This document shows positions 42,900 through 54,491 of a DNA stretch of 64,000 nt, piece after piece (the first letter of the stretch is position 1; each line of letters starts with the position of its first letter). The notes beneath the pieces were generated by a model that saw only the letters and a list, made by a program, of their open reading frames with translations, was not told where the DNA came from and ran no database searches. This stretch comes from Hygrophila difformis (lineage: Eukaryota > Streptophyta > Magnoliopsida > Lamiales > Acanthaceae): the NCBI GenBank assembly GCA_030278955.1, contig JAOANR010000006.1, positions 27,659,763-27,723,762 on the forward strand, written 5' to 3'. Made by a program: the position numbers and the translations under genes.

Positions 42900-43477
42900 A
42901 TTAGACAAAATATTGAGTAAGTGCCGACGAAATACTCCAACGGGAGAAGTTTGTTTTTGAATTTTAAATTCAGTTTTTTCAAAACTGAAATGAATAAGTG
43001 TGGCTGTCCAATTCAAGTTTGCAATTTGAATGAAAAGACTCCACCGGAAGTTGTCTTCAGATTTGCAATTTAAATTTCAATTTGAATGAATGGGCGGCAA
43101 TGCATTGAAATTCAAATGGATACGGTTGCAACTTAAATCAAAGGTTACAACCTTTGGCTCAACAAACATATGTCTGCTCAATTTCTATAAATAGCAGAAG
43201 ATTGTCTTTGATCAGATTTTCAATTATCATCCATATCAATGAAATAGCAGAATACGCACTTCTTTGCTCAAGTCTGCTGGAATAATTCATCATCCTACAT
43301 ACACTATTTCTTATTTTTTCTACTTGCTCTCATTGGAATGCCTACAACGTGAGTGTTTACTTTGTTGTATCCATATACAAATTTCATGAAACTCAAGGCG
43401 TAATCTGTGGTTGAAATATTGTATAACGAAAGCTTTCAAGCACCACAAAGTAAATCCAAGATAGTGACATTCCTACG
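42900..43477 (+). mobile_element. Probable 5' LTR remnant of a Ty1/copia element
   Basis: A TATA-like CTATAAATAGCAG (43186-43198) is followed by LTR-like sequence (TTCTTATTTTTTCTACTTGCTCT). After the Sirevirus-like insertion (43478-52176) this continues as TTTTGTTCTTACCCCGTGTCTACA, a sequence typical of the end of Tork-type copia LTRs, and then the gag at 53130. The LTR start was not located and no clean primer site is left. Confidence 0.45.
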
Positions 43478-44148
43478 TGACAGTCCCTGTGAGCAGGTTG
43501 TTATGGCGTTGTAATGATCACACACATACAATTGCAGAAATGTAAAAGACAATTGTTTGGTGACCCGGTTCGGACCTCCTGTCCTACGTCCGGGGATTCC
43601 AATCCAGGCGAAGATCACTCAACAAAAATCAAGAACAAACACAAGACTTGAACTCAATCCTATCAACTCGATCTAGAAGCTGAAATCTCCCCCTCAACTC
43701 CTAATCTCCCTGACTAGAATTTACAGACTCAATCTTGTTGTTCCTTCAACCTATTGACAACCCTGAACAAGAATCCTAAACTATTCCAAGAAGAACTCCC
43801 ATCTTGGATTACAACTCGATCTAAATGATATACACGTGAATTTCAACTCAATTCACTCAAGATCAAAACACTCTATCATCTAACATGAAGAACACGGTTT
43901 TGACTCAAGTATATCTTCTAATCGAATCTAAAAATTGCTCTCGGTAAAGTATATAGAAGAATGAATGAATGTACAAAAAAAATCTGACTAAAAGACTCAA
44001 GTAGAGAAATCTTATATAGACTGAAGTCCGCCTTGGTCTTTAAGTCCATGGTGCTGGTGAGACTTGATCGTCAAGAACATAACCACCATGTTGTTAGGAA
44101 GTTGCATTGACACATATAAAATCCTGCATGAAATGTTTAGTGCCAACA
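43478..44148 (-). mobile_element. 3' LTR of Sirevirus-like element
   Basis: 671 bp, matched to 51507-52176. It contains a TATATAA-type motif on the minus strand near 44013-44020 (from CTTATATAGAC). Confidence 0.92.
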
Positions 44149-44163
44149 ATCTCCCCCTCATTT
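44149..44163 (-). other. Polypurine tract, Sirevirus-like element
   Basis: The minus strand reads AAATGAGGGGGAGAT immediately before the 3' LTR start TGTTGGCAC. Confidence 0.85.
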
Positions 44164-44568
44164 CATGAAGAGGTTGATTCATCACAAAAAGTCTCAAACC
44201 AGTATGATGAATAACAATTCAGAATATCAGACTAACAACAGCGGTTAAAAGATCAAGTCTAGCAAAAATGGTAATTAAGAAGTAAGAATAACACTAGCTA
44301 AAAAAATAACCAATAAGCACACTAGAAATCAGATAATGATCAACCATTAAAGTCCATGCATAGAAGTTCAAACCACAAAATAAGCTAAAAAATCAGTAAG
44401 CAAGAGTATCCAAAAGTATCCAGCGGGCAAGTATCCATTAATTACAGACCCAAATATCAAAAGATTTTAGTTCAGAATGTACCCCCTCAAAATGTTGTCA
44501 ACATTACCCATTAACGTCAGTCAGATAGCAGATCAGATCAGTTTGAGACCATTCTCCCCCTTGATGAG

Positions 44569-46095
44569 TCAATCCTCCTCATCATCATCCTCTCCAGTAG
44601 GTGGAGGATCAAATGAGCCCGGAAGCAACTTCAGCATGTTGTTGTTTTGCTTCCTGATACGGAGACCAGCAGCAATGACAGTGGATACCTCCTCATTTTG
44701 TCGAAGAATGAGGGTCTTGAGATGATTCACCAATGCTGTGCCGGACAGAGCAGGACCAAGGAGAATGTCATTGTGCATATTGCGAAGATCATTGGTGGGA
44801 GTGTTCTGCTTGATGGGAATGCGCTCCTCTTTGGGTACTTTGATCCCATTCTTCTTCAAGAACCTTGTGATCAAGGTGGGATATGGAAGGAGATCGTTCT
44901 TGCCAATCGATCCTCGTGTATAACCTACCATCTTAGAGAGCACAGAGAGACCAAAATTTGTCATATTAAGATATTTTTCAATACAAAACATCAATTCACC
45001 CATATGAGATGAAACTTGACTGGCATTGGTTGTCGGAAGGATGTTGGAACTACACAGACGAAAGAGACAGCTGAACTTAAGAGTGAGCTGAGCAGCACGG
45101 AGTTGTCCTCTACCAAATGCAACACTTTTAGTATTGGATATCTCATAAGCAACCTCGGCATTAGAGTTAGGCATGTAGTTCGTCACATCATCCAGGTTGC
45201 TGTTAAGCTGCACCTTTAACAACTGGTTGAAGACCTGAGGGAAAATCTCCAGGATTTTGCCTCGGATGTAGATCTTTCCACCAAATGGAGATTCAGCATC
45301 TAAGACATCTGGATGGAGATTTGCATAAAACTCTCGAACCAAAGCAGGAGAGTAGTCCTCAAGTTTAGTACCCCAGTAGAGAAGATTGCAGTCTTCCAAA
45401 TACTTGGAAAAACCAAGTTCCTTGTAGATAGGATGTGTAAACTGCTCCTCTGGTATGAAGTCTCTATTGTTGAGTTCCTTAGCAAACTTCTGTGCTTCCT
45501 TATCATAAAACTTGAAATTGAGAGCGTCGCGAACAGTCATAGGGCCAACTTTCTTTGGTCGTTTCTGTGTTGTCTCAACTGCAGGTTGCTTATCCTTCCT
45601 TTTACGAGACCTAGTCAAAGGGGTACGAGCGACGGGGCGATGTTTCGGAGTGACTTCAGGATCCGCCTCGTCGTTCCTTTGTTGTTCATGTTCTCCAGTA
45701 ACAACATCGTCAGGATTAGTGGAATAAAAAAGATCATCCTCATTACCTTGAGGATACTCTGTGGTGGTTCCATCATCCCAGTCGACGGTGAAAGTTTCCT
45801 TTTGAGGTGCTGGAAGAGCAGGCAGAGGAGGTGCAGGAAGGGCTCCGGCTGGTGGTAGACTGTCAAGTGGGAGAACTTCAGTGACGTTGTCGTCAGCATT
45901 TCCTCCAGACGACTCTCCAACCAGAACTGTAGAAGAAGTTGGAATGGACTCGCCAAGTGCTTGAAGGACAGAAGAGACGATTTGAACTGGATCAATAGGT
46001 GTTTCAGTATTTGTTGGAGCTGACGACTGTGGGACGATTTCAGAGGGCGATTTGGGGGAAGAGGAAGACGACATTGGAGAGAAGAAACTATACAA
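44569..46095 (-). CDS. Env-position ORF, 'putative plant transposon protein' type
   Basis: A single intact frame of 508 residues between pol and the 3' LTR. An N-terminal Ser/Pro-rich and acidic region (about 1-150) and a basic nuclear-localisation-like patch (RSRKRKDKQP with KRPKK, about 162-185) precede a globular part at about 190-450. That part contains NNRDFIPEEQF, REFYANLHPDV, GGKIYIRGKILEIFPQVFNQLLKV and TLITRFLKKNGI, which matches the pattern of the 19876-21210 protein. The C-terminus is acidic. I see no signal peptide or convincing membrane segment, so an envelope role is not supported. It is the only undamaged gene of this element. Function unknown; it may be expressed from a spliced or internal transcript. 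Confidence 0.8.
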   Translation of the reverse strand: MYSFFSPMSSSSSPKSPSEIVPQSSAPTNTETPIDPVQIVSSVLQALGESIPTSSTVLVGESSGGNADDNVTEVLPLDSLPPAGALPAPPLPALPAPQKETFTVDWDDGTTTEYPQGNEDDLFYSTNPDDVVTGEHEQQRNDEADPEVTPKHRPVARTPLTRSRKRKDKQPAVETTQKRPKKVGPMTVRDALNFKFYDKEAQKFAKELNNRDFIPEEQFTHPIYKELGFSKYLEDCNLLYWGTKLEDYSPALVREFYANLHPDVLDAESPFGGKIYIRGKILEIFPQVFNQLLKVQLNSNLDDVTNYMPNSNAEVAYEISNTKSVAFGRGQLRAAQLTLKFSCLFRLCSSNILPTTNASQVSSHMGELMFCIEKYLNMTNFGLSVLSKMVGYTRGSIGKNDLLPYPTLITRFLKKNGIKVPKEERIPIKQNTPTNDLRNMHNDILLGPALSGTALVNHLKTLILRQNEEVSTVIAAGLRIRKQNNNMLKLLPGSFDPPPTGEDDDEED

Positions 46096-46420
46096 CTAAA
46101 AAGTTGATAAAGCAAAAAGAAGAGAGGTGCAGAAATAATAATGTAGATGAAATATTTAAAGAGAGAAAAATATGAAACGATTAACCACGATCATCAAATA
46201 GAAACGGCGAAGTAATGATAGCGGTTTCGGGCGACGTGAGCTGCAGAGATGAAGAGACGGTTACTGTTGTTGCAGGGTGATGATGACACAAAGCAGACGT
46301 CGTATCAGAATCCCTCCATATCAGATTTTTTGTCTTTATCCTATTCCACCTCTTAGTTGCTTGGGCCTGTAAGGATTAGTCTATAAAGAAAAACAAAGAA
46401 GGCCCAAAACATAATGAAAT

Positions 46421-48604
46421 TTAATTGGTGTAAAAGCTTAGGCCTAGAATAGTTCTAAGCCTATCAAACTTATCTCCCTCCATGGCTTTTGTTAGGATGT
46501 CAGCGCGCTGCTCTGACGACCCTACATGTTGAATGTCACAAATTTTATCCTCAACCAAATCTCTAATGAAATGATACCTGATGTCTATATGCTTGCTCCT
46601 ATTGTGAAGCACTGGATTCTTAGAGATGTTTATTGCACTTGTATTGTCACATAGCACTACAAATTTCTCTTGATTCACTCCATAGTCTGCCAAGGTTTGC
46701 TTCATCCACATAAGTTGGGAGCAGCAATATGTAGCAGCTATGTATTATGCTTCAGCTGTAGAAAGAGCAACTATGTTTTGTTTCCTTGAGTACCAGCTAA
46801 CCAAATTATCACTAAGATAAAAACAGCCTCCTATTGTCAAGCGTCTATCATCACAACTTCCAGCCCAATCAGAATCTGTATAACCTATGAGATCCAATGA
46901 TGATCTTTTAGAATACCAAATTCCAAGTCCAATGGTTCCCATAATGTATCTCATAATTCTCTTAGCTGCCTTGAGGTGTGTCTCCTTAGGTTGAGATTGA
47001 AATCTAGCACATACTCCAGTACTATATGAGATATCTGGTCTGGTTGCTGTTAGGTAGAGAAGACTACCTATCATACTTCTGTATAACTTTTGATCAACAT
47101 CACTGCTGGAATCATTTTTAGAAAGCTTCTCATGTAATCCCTGAGGTGTCCTTGCCACTTTGATGTCTTCCAAGTTAAACTTCTTGAGCATATTAGCTGC
47201 ATACTTTTCTTGAGATAAGAATATACCATCTTTTCCTTGTTTAATCTGCAATCCAAGAAAGTAGTGCAATTCTCCAAGCATACTCATTTCAAACTCAGTC
47301 TTCATGGCATAAATGAATTCTTTTCTAAGTTCTTCAGAAATAGAACCAAAAATGATATCATCAACATAGACTTGAACAACTATGATATGTTTATCTAAAT
47401 GCTTAATAAACAGAGTCTTATCCACGTTTCCTCTGGTGTAACCGTTGTTAACGAGAAATTGTGACAACCTTTCATACCAGGCACGAGGTGCTTGCTTAAG
47501 ACCATATAAAGCTCCTTTAACTCTGTAGACATAATCTGGATGTGTATGATCTTCAAACCCAGCTGGTTGAGCTACATAAATCTCCTCCTTTATCCTTCCA
47601 TTCAGAAAAGCAGTCTTGATATCCATTTGGTATAGTTTGAAATCTAAGTAACATGCCACATATAACAAGATTCTCACAGCCTCCATCCTAGCCACTGGAG
47701 CATATGTTTCACCATAATCTAGTCCTTCTATTTGGGTGTAGCCTTGTGCTACCAATCTAGCCTTGTTTCTGACAATGTTATCATGCTCATCTCTCATATT
47801 TCTAAAGTTCCACTTGGTTCCAATGATGTTGATGTTTTCAGGTGGTGGCACTAACTCCCATACTGAATTCTTTTCAAATTGAAGTAACTCATCTTGCATA
47901 GCTGCTATCCAATATTCATCTTTGAAATCTTCAGAGGCATTCTTTGGCTCCACTTTAGATATGAAACAGTTCATCCCAACAAGTTGCTTGTAATCAATTT
48001 TCTTATTCCGAGTCTGTCTAGGAGCATCTATCCCTCCTATGATATCGGTGTTAGAATGATGCTTTAACGTTCTAGGACCTTTCCTCTTATTAATCTCAGT
48101 AGAGTCATGTGGTTGTTGCTCTTCTTCAGTATCAACCAAAGCTTCAGTTTCAATACTAGCTTCTACATCAGCTTCAGATGATAATTCTTGTGATTCCTCA
48201 GTTGATGAATCAAGCATTGGAAAGTAACGAAGACCATCTTCATCTTCAGATAATCCTTTAGACAGAGAATCTTCAAATAAGACGTTCACTGATTCAATGA
48301 CCTTCTTACTATCAGTCAAATAGATTCTGTAATCTCTGGAGTTGTTAGCATTACCTAAAAACAACCCTTTTTCTGATCTGGCATCAAAGTTCTTAAGCTG
48401 TTCCCTATCTCTGTAAACATGACATGGACAACCAAATGTATGAAAATATTTAACATTAGGAAGTTTATCATACCATATTTGATAAGAAGTGAAGTTTGTC
48501 TTTGGTCTCAAAAGAACTCTGTTTGCAACATGACATGCTGTGTTGATTGCCTCGGCCCAAAAAGTCTTTGGAAGTGTGCTGTCATGAAGCATAGACCTTG
48601 CCAT
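46421..48604 (-). pseudogene. Sirevirus-like reverse transcriptase and RNase H
   Basis: Ty1/copia RT with WNFRNMRDEHDNIVRNKARLVAQGYTQIEG, the catalytic VYVDDIIFGS box, and the DWAGSCDDRRLTIGGCFYL RNase H region. The frame is open from 48604 to 46745. It is then stopped by one TAA at 46742-46744, inside the conserved RNase H motif after STAEA, and continues in the same frame to 46421 (ILTKAMEGDKFDRLRTILGL). The stop removes the last catalytic part of RNase H. The upstream end overlaps the integrase frame because of a frameshift near 48600. Confidence 0.9.
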
Positions 48605-49527
48605 CCTTGTAAGGTCCTGTTCTTCCTTTCTACAATGCCATTCTGTTGAGGAGTTTTTGGGGCAGAGAACTCTTGAAAGATTCCATGAAGTTTACAAAAG
48701 TCAGTGAATTGTTGATTGTCAAACTCTCTTCCATGATCAGTTCTAATCCTTTTGATCTTTCCTAGTTTTTGGTTCATGATCTTCAGGCTTATTGACTCAA
48801 AATACTCGAAGGCTTCATCTTTGGATCTGAGAAAACAAACAAAACTAAATCTAGAAAAATCATCAACTATCACAAGTACATACCTTTTACCACTAAGGCT
48901 TTCAACTTCTAATGGACCCATCAAGTCCATATGAATGAGTTTAAGATAGTGATTAGTGGTAATTTCATCAACTCTTTTGTGTAAAGCTTTGGTTTGTTTC
49001 CCTTTTGAACATCCTTCACAGATGACTTTAGAGTTATTCTGCAGTTTGGGCAACCCTTTAATAGCTCCAGATATACTCAGTTTGTAGAGAGTTTGGTAAT
49101 TAAGGTGTGCCATCCTTTTGTGCCAAAGACTTATAAGATCTTCTTTCAAAATCAAAGCCATGTCTACTGTTTCCTTCAAAATGTAACAATTATTAGTAGA
49201 CCTTTTACCAGACATGACACACTTGTAGTCTTTAAACACATAACAAGTATTCATATCAAATAGCACTAAGGAATTTTCATCACATAATTGACTCATGGAA
49301 ATCAAGTTTGTAGTTAAACCTTCAACAAAATAGACTTTAGAGAGATTAGAAAGAACTCCCTTATTAATTTTACCATAACCAGTGATTTTGCTTTTAGCAC
49401 CATCACCATACATCACCTCTCCACAATCATGTTCTGTGAAGTTTTGAAGTATGTTCTTAGTTCCAGTCATATGCCTAGAGCATCCAGAATCAAAATACCA
49501 TAAGGTGTTCTTATGATGTGCCTGCAA
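48508..49527 (-). pseudogene. Sirevirus-like protease and integrase
   Basis: The start of the frame carries the copia protease active site (WYFDSGCSRHMTG). GAG pre-integrase and zinc-binding sequence follow (LWHKRMAHLNYQTLYKL, CEGCSKGKQ), then the integrase core with Asp, Asp and Glu in HMDLMGPLE, IRTDHGREF and TPQQNGIVERKNRTLQ. A one-base length change just after NRTLQ shifts the frame near 48600, and the matching sequence continues in the RT frame. Stops between 49528 and 49650 separate it from gag. Confidence 0.9.
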
Positions 49528-49650
49528 AGATACAACAACATGACCAAGTGATTGTTTGTTAGAGTGTTTAAGTATCCAGGCCTTACGAATCTGTATTTTC
49601 TTCTATAGTTCTAACGACTGCCAAACAACTGGTCTTCCATTTAAAAGGTC

Positions 49651-51505
49651 TCAAACTATCCTCAGACAAGTATCAGCTTGATGACCAGGTAGACCACAAT
49701 AGATACAATCCCTTGAGTCTTGAGTTGCAAGATTGACTTGAATGGGCACATCCTTGTATATAGCTGCATTACTTGGTTCTTCACCAAGATATCCTCCACT
49801 AACAAAGTTTCTCTTGGTTGAATTGAATTTGTTCGACTTCCCTTTCTTCTTGTATCCAATTTCTGAAAGATCACCAGGTCTTTTGCACATAAAAAGAACT
49901 GAATCTAATTTATTTTTACCTTTAACCGATTGAGAAAGTTCATTGCACATGGTTTGGAGTTTTTGATTTTCTGCAGCTAATAAGGATTTTTCATCAGAAA
50001 GCCCAGTACATTCAGCTTGAAGTTCTTCAACTTTGAGCTTAATGAGCTTCAATTCCTTCTGAATTTTGATCTTCTCAGCAGATAGATCATCATAGGATAT
50101 TCCGAGGTCAGTCAGTTGAGCTAACAACTTCTTGTTCTCATTGAATGCAGTGTCATACTCAAACTTTAACTCTTCATAGGCATCAGCCAGCTTTGAGTAT
50201 ATATCATTGATATTACCTGCACTAACAGAATCATCTTCATCAGTAGAATAATCTATTGAACTTGTTATACCTGTTAGAGGGCTGCAATCACGAATAGTTA
50301 AGGCTACAACATCTTCTGGATCACTCTGTTGTTCCTCTGTTGCCTCAACATCAGATTCTCCATTACTCAGAGTGGCTTGATATGTTTTTCCTTCTTTTCT
50401 TTTGGCAGTGGGACATTCCTTTTTGACATGTCCTTTGCCTCCACAATCATAGCATACAATAGAGGAGAATTTGTCAAATTTTTCTGGCTCCTTGAGTTTC
50501 CTTTGATTACTGACTTTGCCATCAAATTTTTTAGAACCCCTTATTCTGTTGTTTGTCTGACGTCGAAACACCATGTAAACTGGATTTCTGAGGCTTGCCT
50601 CTCTGTAACTGTATAGCTCTCTTTTCTTGAAGAAATTTGGCCATTCTTCTAGTGATCAGTGATAATTCCTCATCCAAATCTTCATCTGAATCTTCAATCT
50701 TTTCAGCCTTTAGTGCAATACTCTTCGATTTTCCTTTGTTTCTGGATTCCAGATGATTCATCTCATAGTTTTGCAAATTTCCTATCAATTCTTCCCATGT
50801 CATCGTATTGGTCTTTTCACTCTCTTCAAGAACTGAGATCTTTCCAGAATACTTAGGTGATACAGTCCGTAGCATCTTCCGGACTAATTTCTATTCATCA
50901 AAATGCATTCCAAGCTCTATGCATTGATTAACCACATTTTGAAATCTTTCAAAATATGTTGAGATGTTTTCATCATCTGTCATCTCTAACCTGTCATACA
51001 AAGATTCAACGCGATGTAAACGTGTTAGATTAACATCTGCAGAACCCCCAAACCTGATTTCAAGGAATCTCCACATATCATGGGCGTTTTTACAATTCTT
51101 GATCATCCTATGTTGTGCCTCTTCCATGGGCCCACTGATTGCATTCATAGCCGCATAATTTCCTTGTTTTGCAATCCTTTCCGCTGTTGTATACTCAGCC
51201 TTTCTGGCAAGTCGAATTGTTGGTGCAACAGTGGTTGTGGTGGCAGTGGTTGAAGTGGTATCAGTTGATGTGGATGTGGTTGTGCTAACAGTTACAGGGG
51301 TTTCAGTCCTAGTTGGTGGTTCCCATGCTTCTTCGACTGCATCCCAGACATCCTCTCCAAGAGCTCTAAGATAGCACTCCATTCTTGACTTCCAGTAGCT
51401 GTAGTTGTTTCCATCGAAGATCGGTGGATGCAGGTGCAAGATTTCCCTACTCATGATGAATCTTGAATCTTCAGTAAGGCGTTTGAAGATTGGCTCTGAT
51501 ACCAA
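49651..51505 (-). pseudogene. Sirevirus-like gag
   Basis: The first block (51505-50891) has the copia gag domain (HPPIFDGNNYSYWKSRMECYL, a Thr-rich insert, then LEIRFGGSADVNLTRLHRVESLYDRLEM). A TAG at 50891-50893 breaks it and the same frame resumes to 50531. A frameshift near 50560 leads into the third block (50574-49651). That block has a CCHC knuckle (CYDCGGKGHVKKEC), an acidic stretch, a coiled coil of roughly 100 residues (QLTDLGISYDDLSAEKIKIQ onward) and a second knuckle-like motif (CIYCGLPGHQADTC). A long gag with a coiled coil between two knuckles is typical of Sireviruses. It may start at an internal Met (MSREILHLHPP). Confidence 0.85.
51491..51504 (-). other. Primer binding site, tRNA-Met type, Sirevirus-like element
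   Basis: The minus strand reads TGGTATCAGAGCCA, complementary to initiator tRNA-Met, two bases from the LTR boundary at 51507. Confidence 0.9.
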
Positions 51506-51506
51506 T

Positions 51507-52176
51507 TGACAGTCCCTGTGAGTAGGTTGTTATGGCGTTGTAATGATCACACACATACAATTGCAGAAATGTAAAAGAAAATTGTTTGGTGACCCGGTTC
51601 GGACCTCCTGTCCTACGTTCGGGGGATTCCAATCCAGGCGAAGATCACTCAACAAAAATCAAGAACAAACACAAGACTTGAACTCAATCCTATCAACTCG
51701 ATCTAGAAGCTGAAATCTCCCCCTCAACTCCTAATCTCCCTGACTAGAATTTACAGACTCAACCTTGTTGTTCATTCAACCTGTTGACAACCCTGAACAA
51801 GAATCCTTAACTATTCCAAGAAGAACTCCCATCTTGGATTACAACTCGATCTAAATGATATACACATGAATTTCAACTCAATTCACTCAAGATCAAAACA
51901 CTCTATCATCTAACATGAAGAACACGGTTTTGACTCAAGTATATCTTCTAATCGAATCTAAAAATTGCTCTCGGTAAAGTATATAGAAGAATGAATGAAT
52001 GTACAAAAAAAATCTGACTCAAAGACTCAAGTAGAGAAATCTTATATAGACTGAAGTCCGCCTTGGTCTTTAAGTCCATGGTGCTGGTGAGACTTGATCG
52101 TCAAGAACATAACCACCATGTTGTTAGCAAGTTGCATTGACATATAAAATCCTGCATGAAATGTTTAGTGCCAACA
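51507..52176 (-). mobile_element. 5' LTR of Sirevirus-like element
   Basis: 670 bp, about 98.5% identical by eye to 43478-44148. Followed by the target duplication CTACG. Confidence 0.92.
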
Positions 52177-52309
52177 CTACGTTTTGTTCTTACCCCGTGT
52201 CTACAATATTTTAATTTTTTTATATATTATTAAACATTGCTATACACATTTTTTTAACATTGTTATACAATATTTCACTAAACAAAAACGTGATGGAAAC
52301 GATCAATGA

Positions 52310-53117
52310 CATTGGCGGACACACTTAAGGGCGAGGGGGGCCGGCCGCCCCCCCCCCCCCCCCCCCCCCGAGCTCGACGTTCGCCATCAAGTTTTTATAT
52401 AATTGTCTCAATTTTGTCTATTTATTTTGGCTTATTTTTACATCTTAAGTTTTTTTTTTCAAATTATATTTTCCTTATTTTATTTTTGTTCATTTGGGTA
52501 TTTGTTAACTACAACAAAAAGAGCTGTAAATGACAAAATTTAAATTTATTTTAACGTAGGTATGAGGTCACTTCTACAAAAATGAAAAGTTTTAGGAGTG
52601 AATCAATATCTAAAATAAACATAATCAACTTTTTAACTAATTTTGTTAATATAATCAATTTTAATGCTTATCTAAACAATTATTTGGGCTACTTTTGTTG
52701 TTGGGTTTTAACTATTGTAAAAAAAAAATTAAACTTAGGTTCATTTGCTCTTTACTTTTATTAATATATTAATAAAATAATACTATAAATTAAAAAAAAA
52801 CCTTGGATTATAAGAAGTTATGAACATGGTATCCAGTTGATTATCTAAACCAATTAAATACTATGATTTTATTAATATTTTTTTTCATTTTTAAAATATT
52901 TAAGTAAAAGTTTAAAATGAAATTTTTTTTATAACACTTTGATAATATGAACCGTATGTTACAATTGTTGCTACTAATATATTAAAAATAAAATAAAAAT
53001 ATCGATAATGAAATTTTGATATAATATTATTTTTATCATTTTATCTATTGCGAAAAAATTATACTACTAGTGTTCGGAGACCGCCCTCCCATTCCCAACA
53101 GTCTGCGTCCGCCATTG
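52310..53117. mobile_element. Non-autonomous hAT element, 808 bp
   Basis: Ends CATTGGCGGACACACTTAAG and, in reverse complement, CAATGGCGGACGCAGACTG, the same TGGCGGA type as 40669-41383. The flanking octamers ATCAATGA (52302-52309) and ATCGGTGA (53118-53125) match at six of eight positions, as expected of an ageing duplication. Near its left end it has GGGGGGCCGGCC followed by a run of 22 C residues (52348-52369). It is inserted close to the start of a copia gag. Confidence 0.75.
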
Positions 53118-53129
53118 ATCGGTGATATG

Positions 53130-53893
53130 ACCTCATAATTCGGAAAGCTGTCCAAATTTGATGGGGTTGATTTTCGACGTTGGCAAAAGAAAATGCATTT
53201 TCTTTTGACCACGTTGAAAGTGGTGTACGTTCCAAGCACACCAATGCCTTCAGAGCCTAATGATCCAGACAATGAACCCATTGAGACTGCAAGGGTCCGA
53301 ATAAAATGGATCAATGACGACTACATATGTCGTGGACATATCCTGAATGCCATGGCAGATAATCTTTTTGATATCTATCAAAATGTCGGTACTGCCAAGG
53401 AATTATGGGATGAATTGCAAGCCAAATATATGTCTGAAGTTGCATCTGCCAGAAAGTTTCTGGTGTCTGACTTTAACAACTATAGGATGGTCGATACCCG
53501 ACCGGTCATGGAGCAATACAATGAGTTGCTTGGAATCCTTGGACAGTTTAATCAACATGGATTGAAAATGGATGAACCAATTACAGTTTCCAGCATTATT
53601 GATAAACTTCCTCAATCTTGGAAGGATTTCAAGCATACCCTCAAACACAAGAAAGAGGAGATGAACTTGGTTGAACTTGGCAGCCATATTCAGATCGAAG
53701 AATCCTTGAGGGCTCAAGAAAATGAAAAGGAAAATATTGTTGGAAATTCTACCATCAACATGGTTGAAGAATCAAAGAAAGAATTCCATAAGGGCAAGAA
53801 ACGTGAGTTTGGAAAGAATCATAATAATTCTAACAAAAAGCCCAAAATAGAGTGTTGGAATTGTGGCAAATCTGGACATTTTAAAGAACATTG
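53130..53893 (+). pseudogene. Ty1/copia gag fragment, truncated by A2
   Basis: Plus-strand gag reading KLSKFDGVDFRRWQKKMHF from about 53142, through the UBN2-type capsid domain (ELWDELQAKYMSEVASARKF, YNELLGILGQFNQHGLKM). It ends in a CCHC knuckle (CWNCGKSGHFKEHC) whose next residues are replaced by the A2 LTR start at 53894. An in-frame TAA lies upstream (near 53134) and the 5' end is split by the hAT element. Protease, integrase and RT of this element are not in the window. The FDGVDFRRWQKKM motif suggests a Tork-type element. Confidence 0.85.
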
Positions 53894-54068
53894 TGATGAC
53901 AGCCTTTTGTGACTGTCATTTGCGTCCAATCTAGTGTCTTAATGATGATCTTTTGTTCTTAATTCCATTGATTTTTGATGAATAATCATAGAGGATTAGA
54001 AAAGATGGAAGAAGAATTAAGACTGCAAAGAAGTTGGAAATACATTGAAAATGGCTTGAAATTCTGAG

Positions 54069-54445
54069 TTTTCTTTGTAAGTCTCGCACGCGGTGTTTCT
54101 ATTGAACTGATCCACGCTTTGTCATGCATCAGGAAGTTAAGCTGGAAAACAGCAGGAAGTGGAAAGGACATAGCGAGGAAAGAAAAGGAATGGTGCGAGG
54201 GCTTGTTTCCGAAATCAGGAAAAGATTTAAGGAAAATGTGCAGATGCTGAAGTCCACGCGATGATTGTTTGACATCGCGAGGGAAGAAAATTTATGCAAG
54301 ACAGAAAGCTTTATTCATCATGGCGAGAAGCAAATTCTTTGGAGAAATTAAAAGACCTCGCCTTGTTGAGAAAGATGATTAAGTTTCTGAACTCTCGCTT
54401 TGAAGGAACTGGACAAAGCGAGAGGAGAGTTATTCTAATGCGAGC
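54069..54445. repeat. Inverted-word array, A2 U3 side
   Basis: About eleven copies of the words (A)AAGCGAG(AGG), CGCGAGG, CACGCGATG and their complements CTCGCTTT and CCTCGC occur in both orientations (near 54086, 54173, 54197, 54257, 54275, 54323, 54357, 54402, 54415, 54440). The array lies just upstream of the TATA box, the place that other words occupy in A0 and A1. Confidence 0.75.
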
Positions 54446-54482
54446 GGTTATCATCCAAGGCTCAAGCAGTTACAACACCCAT

Positions 54483-54491
54483 CTATAAATA
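54483..54491 (+). promoter_or_regulatory. Candidate TATA box of A2 LTR
   Basis: CTATAAATA about 590 bases into the LTR, the same consensus as A1. The likely start of transcription would be about 30 bases downstream. Confidence 0.6.

Larger units (their letters stand above)
43478..52176 (-). mobile_element. Sirevirus-like Ty1/copia element, full length 8,699 bp
   Basis: LTRs of 671 bp (43478-44148) and 670 bp (51507-52176) begin TGACAGTCCC and end TGCCAACA on the plus strand. The duplication CTACG flanks both sides (43473-43477 and 52177-52181). The minus-strand order is primer site, gag with coiled coil and zinc knuckles, protease-integrase, RT-RNase H, then an extra ORF in the env position. 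I counted ten substitutions and two small indels between the LTRs (about 98.5% identity), roughly 0.6 million years at 1.3e-8 per site per year. Gag and pol carry at least five lesions; the extra ORF is intact. The Sirevirus-type assignment rests on the gag (YSYWKSRMECYLRALGEDVW, long coiled coil) and the env-position ORF. Confidence 0.9.

Noticed and set aside
44569..46095. True viral envelope protein in the Sirevirus-like element
   Set aside because: No signal peptide, no convincing transmembrane segment and no cleavage-site pattern. The sequence fits the plant transposon-protein type instead.
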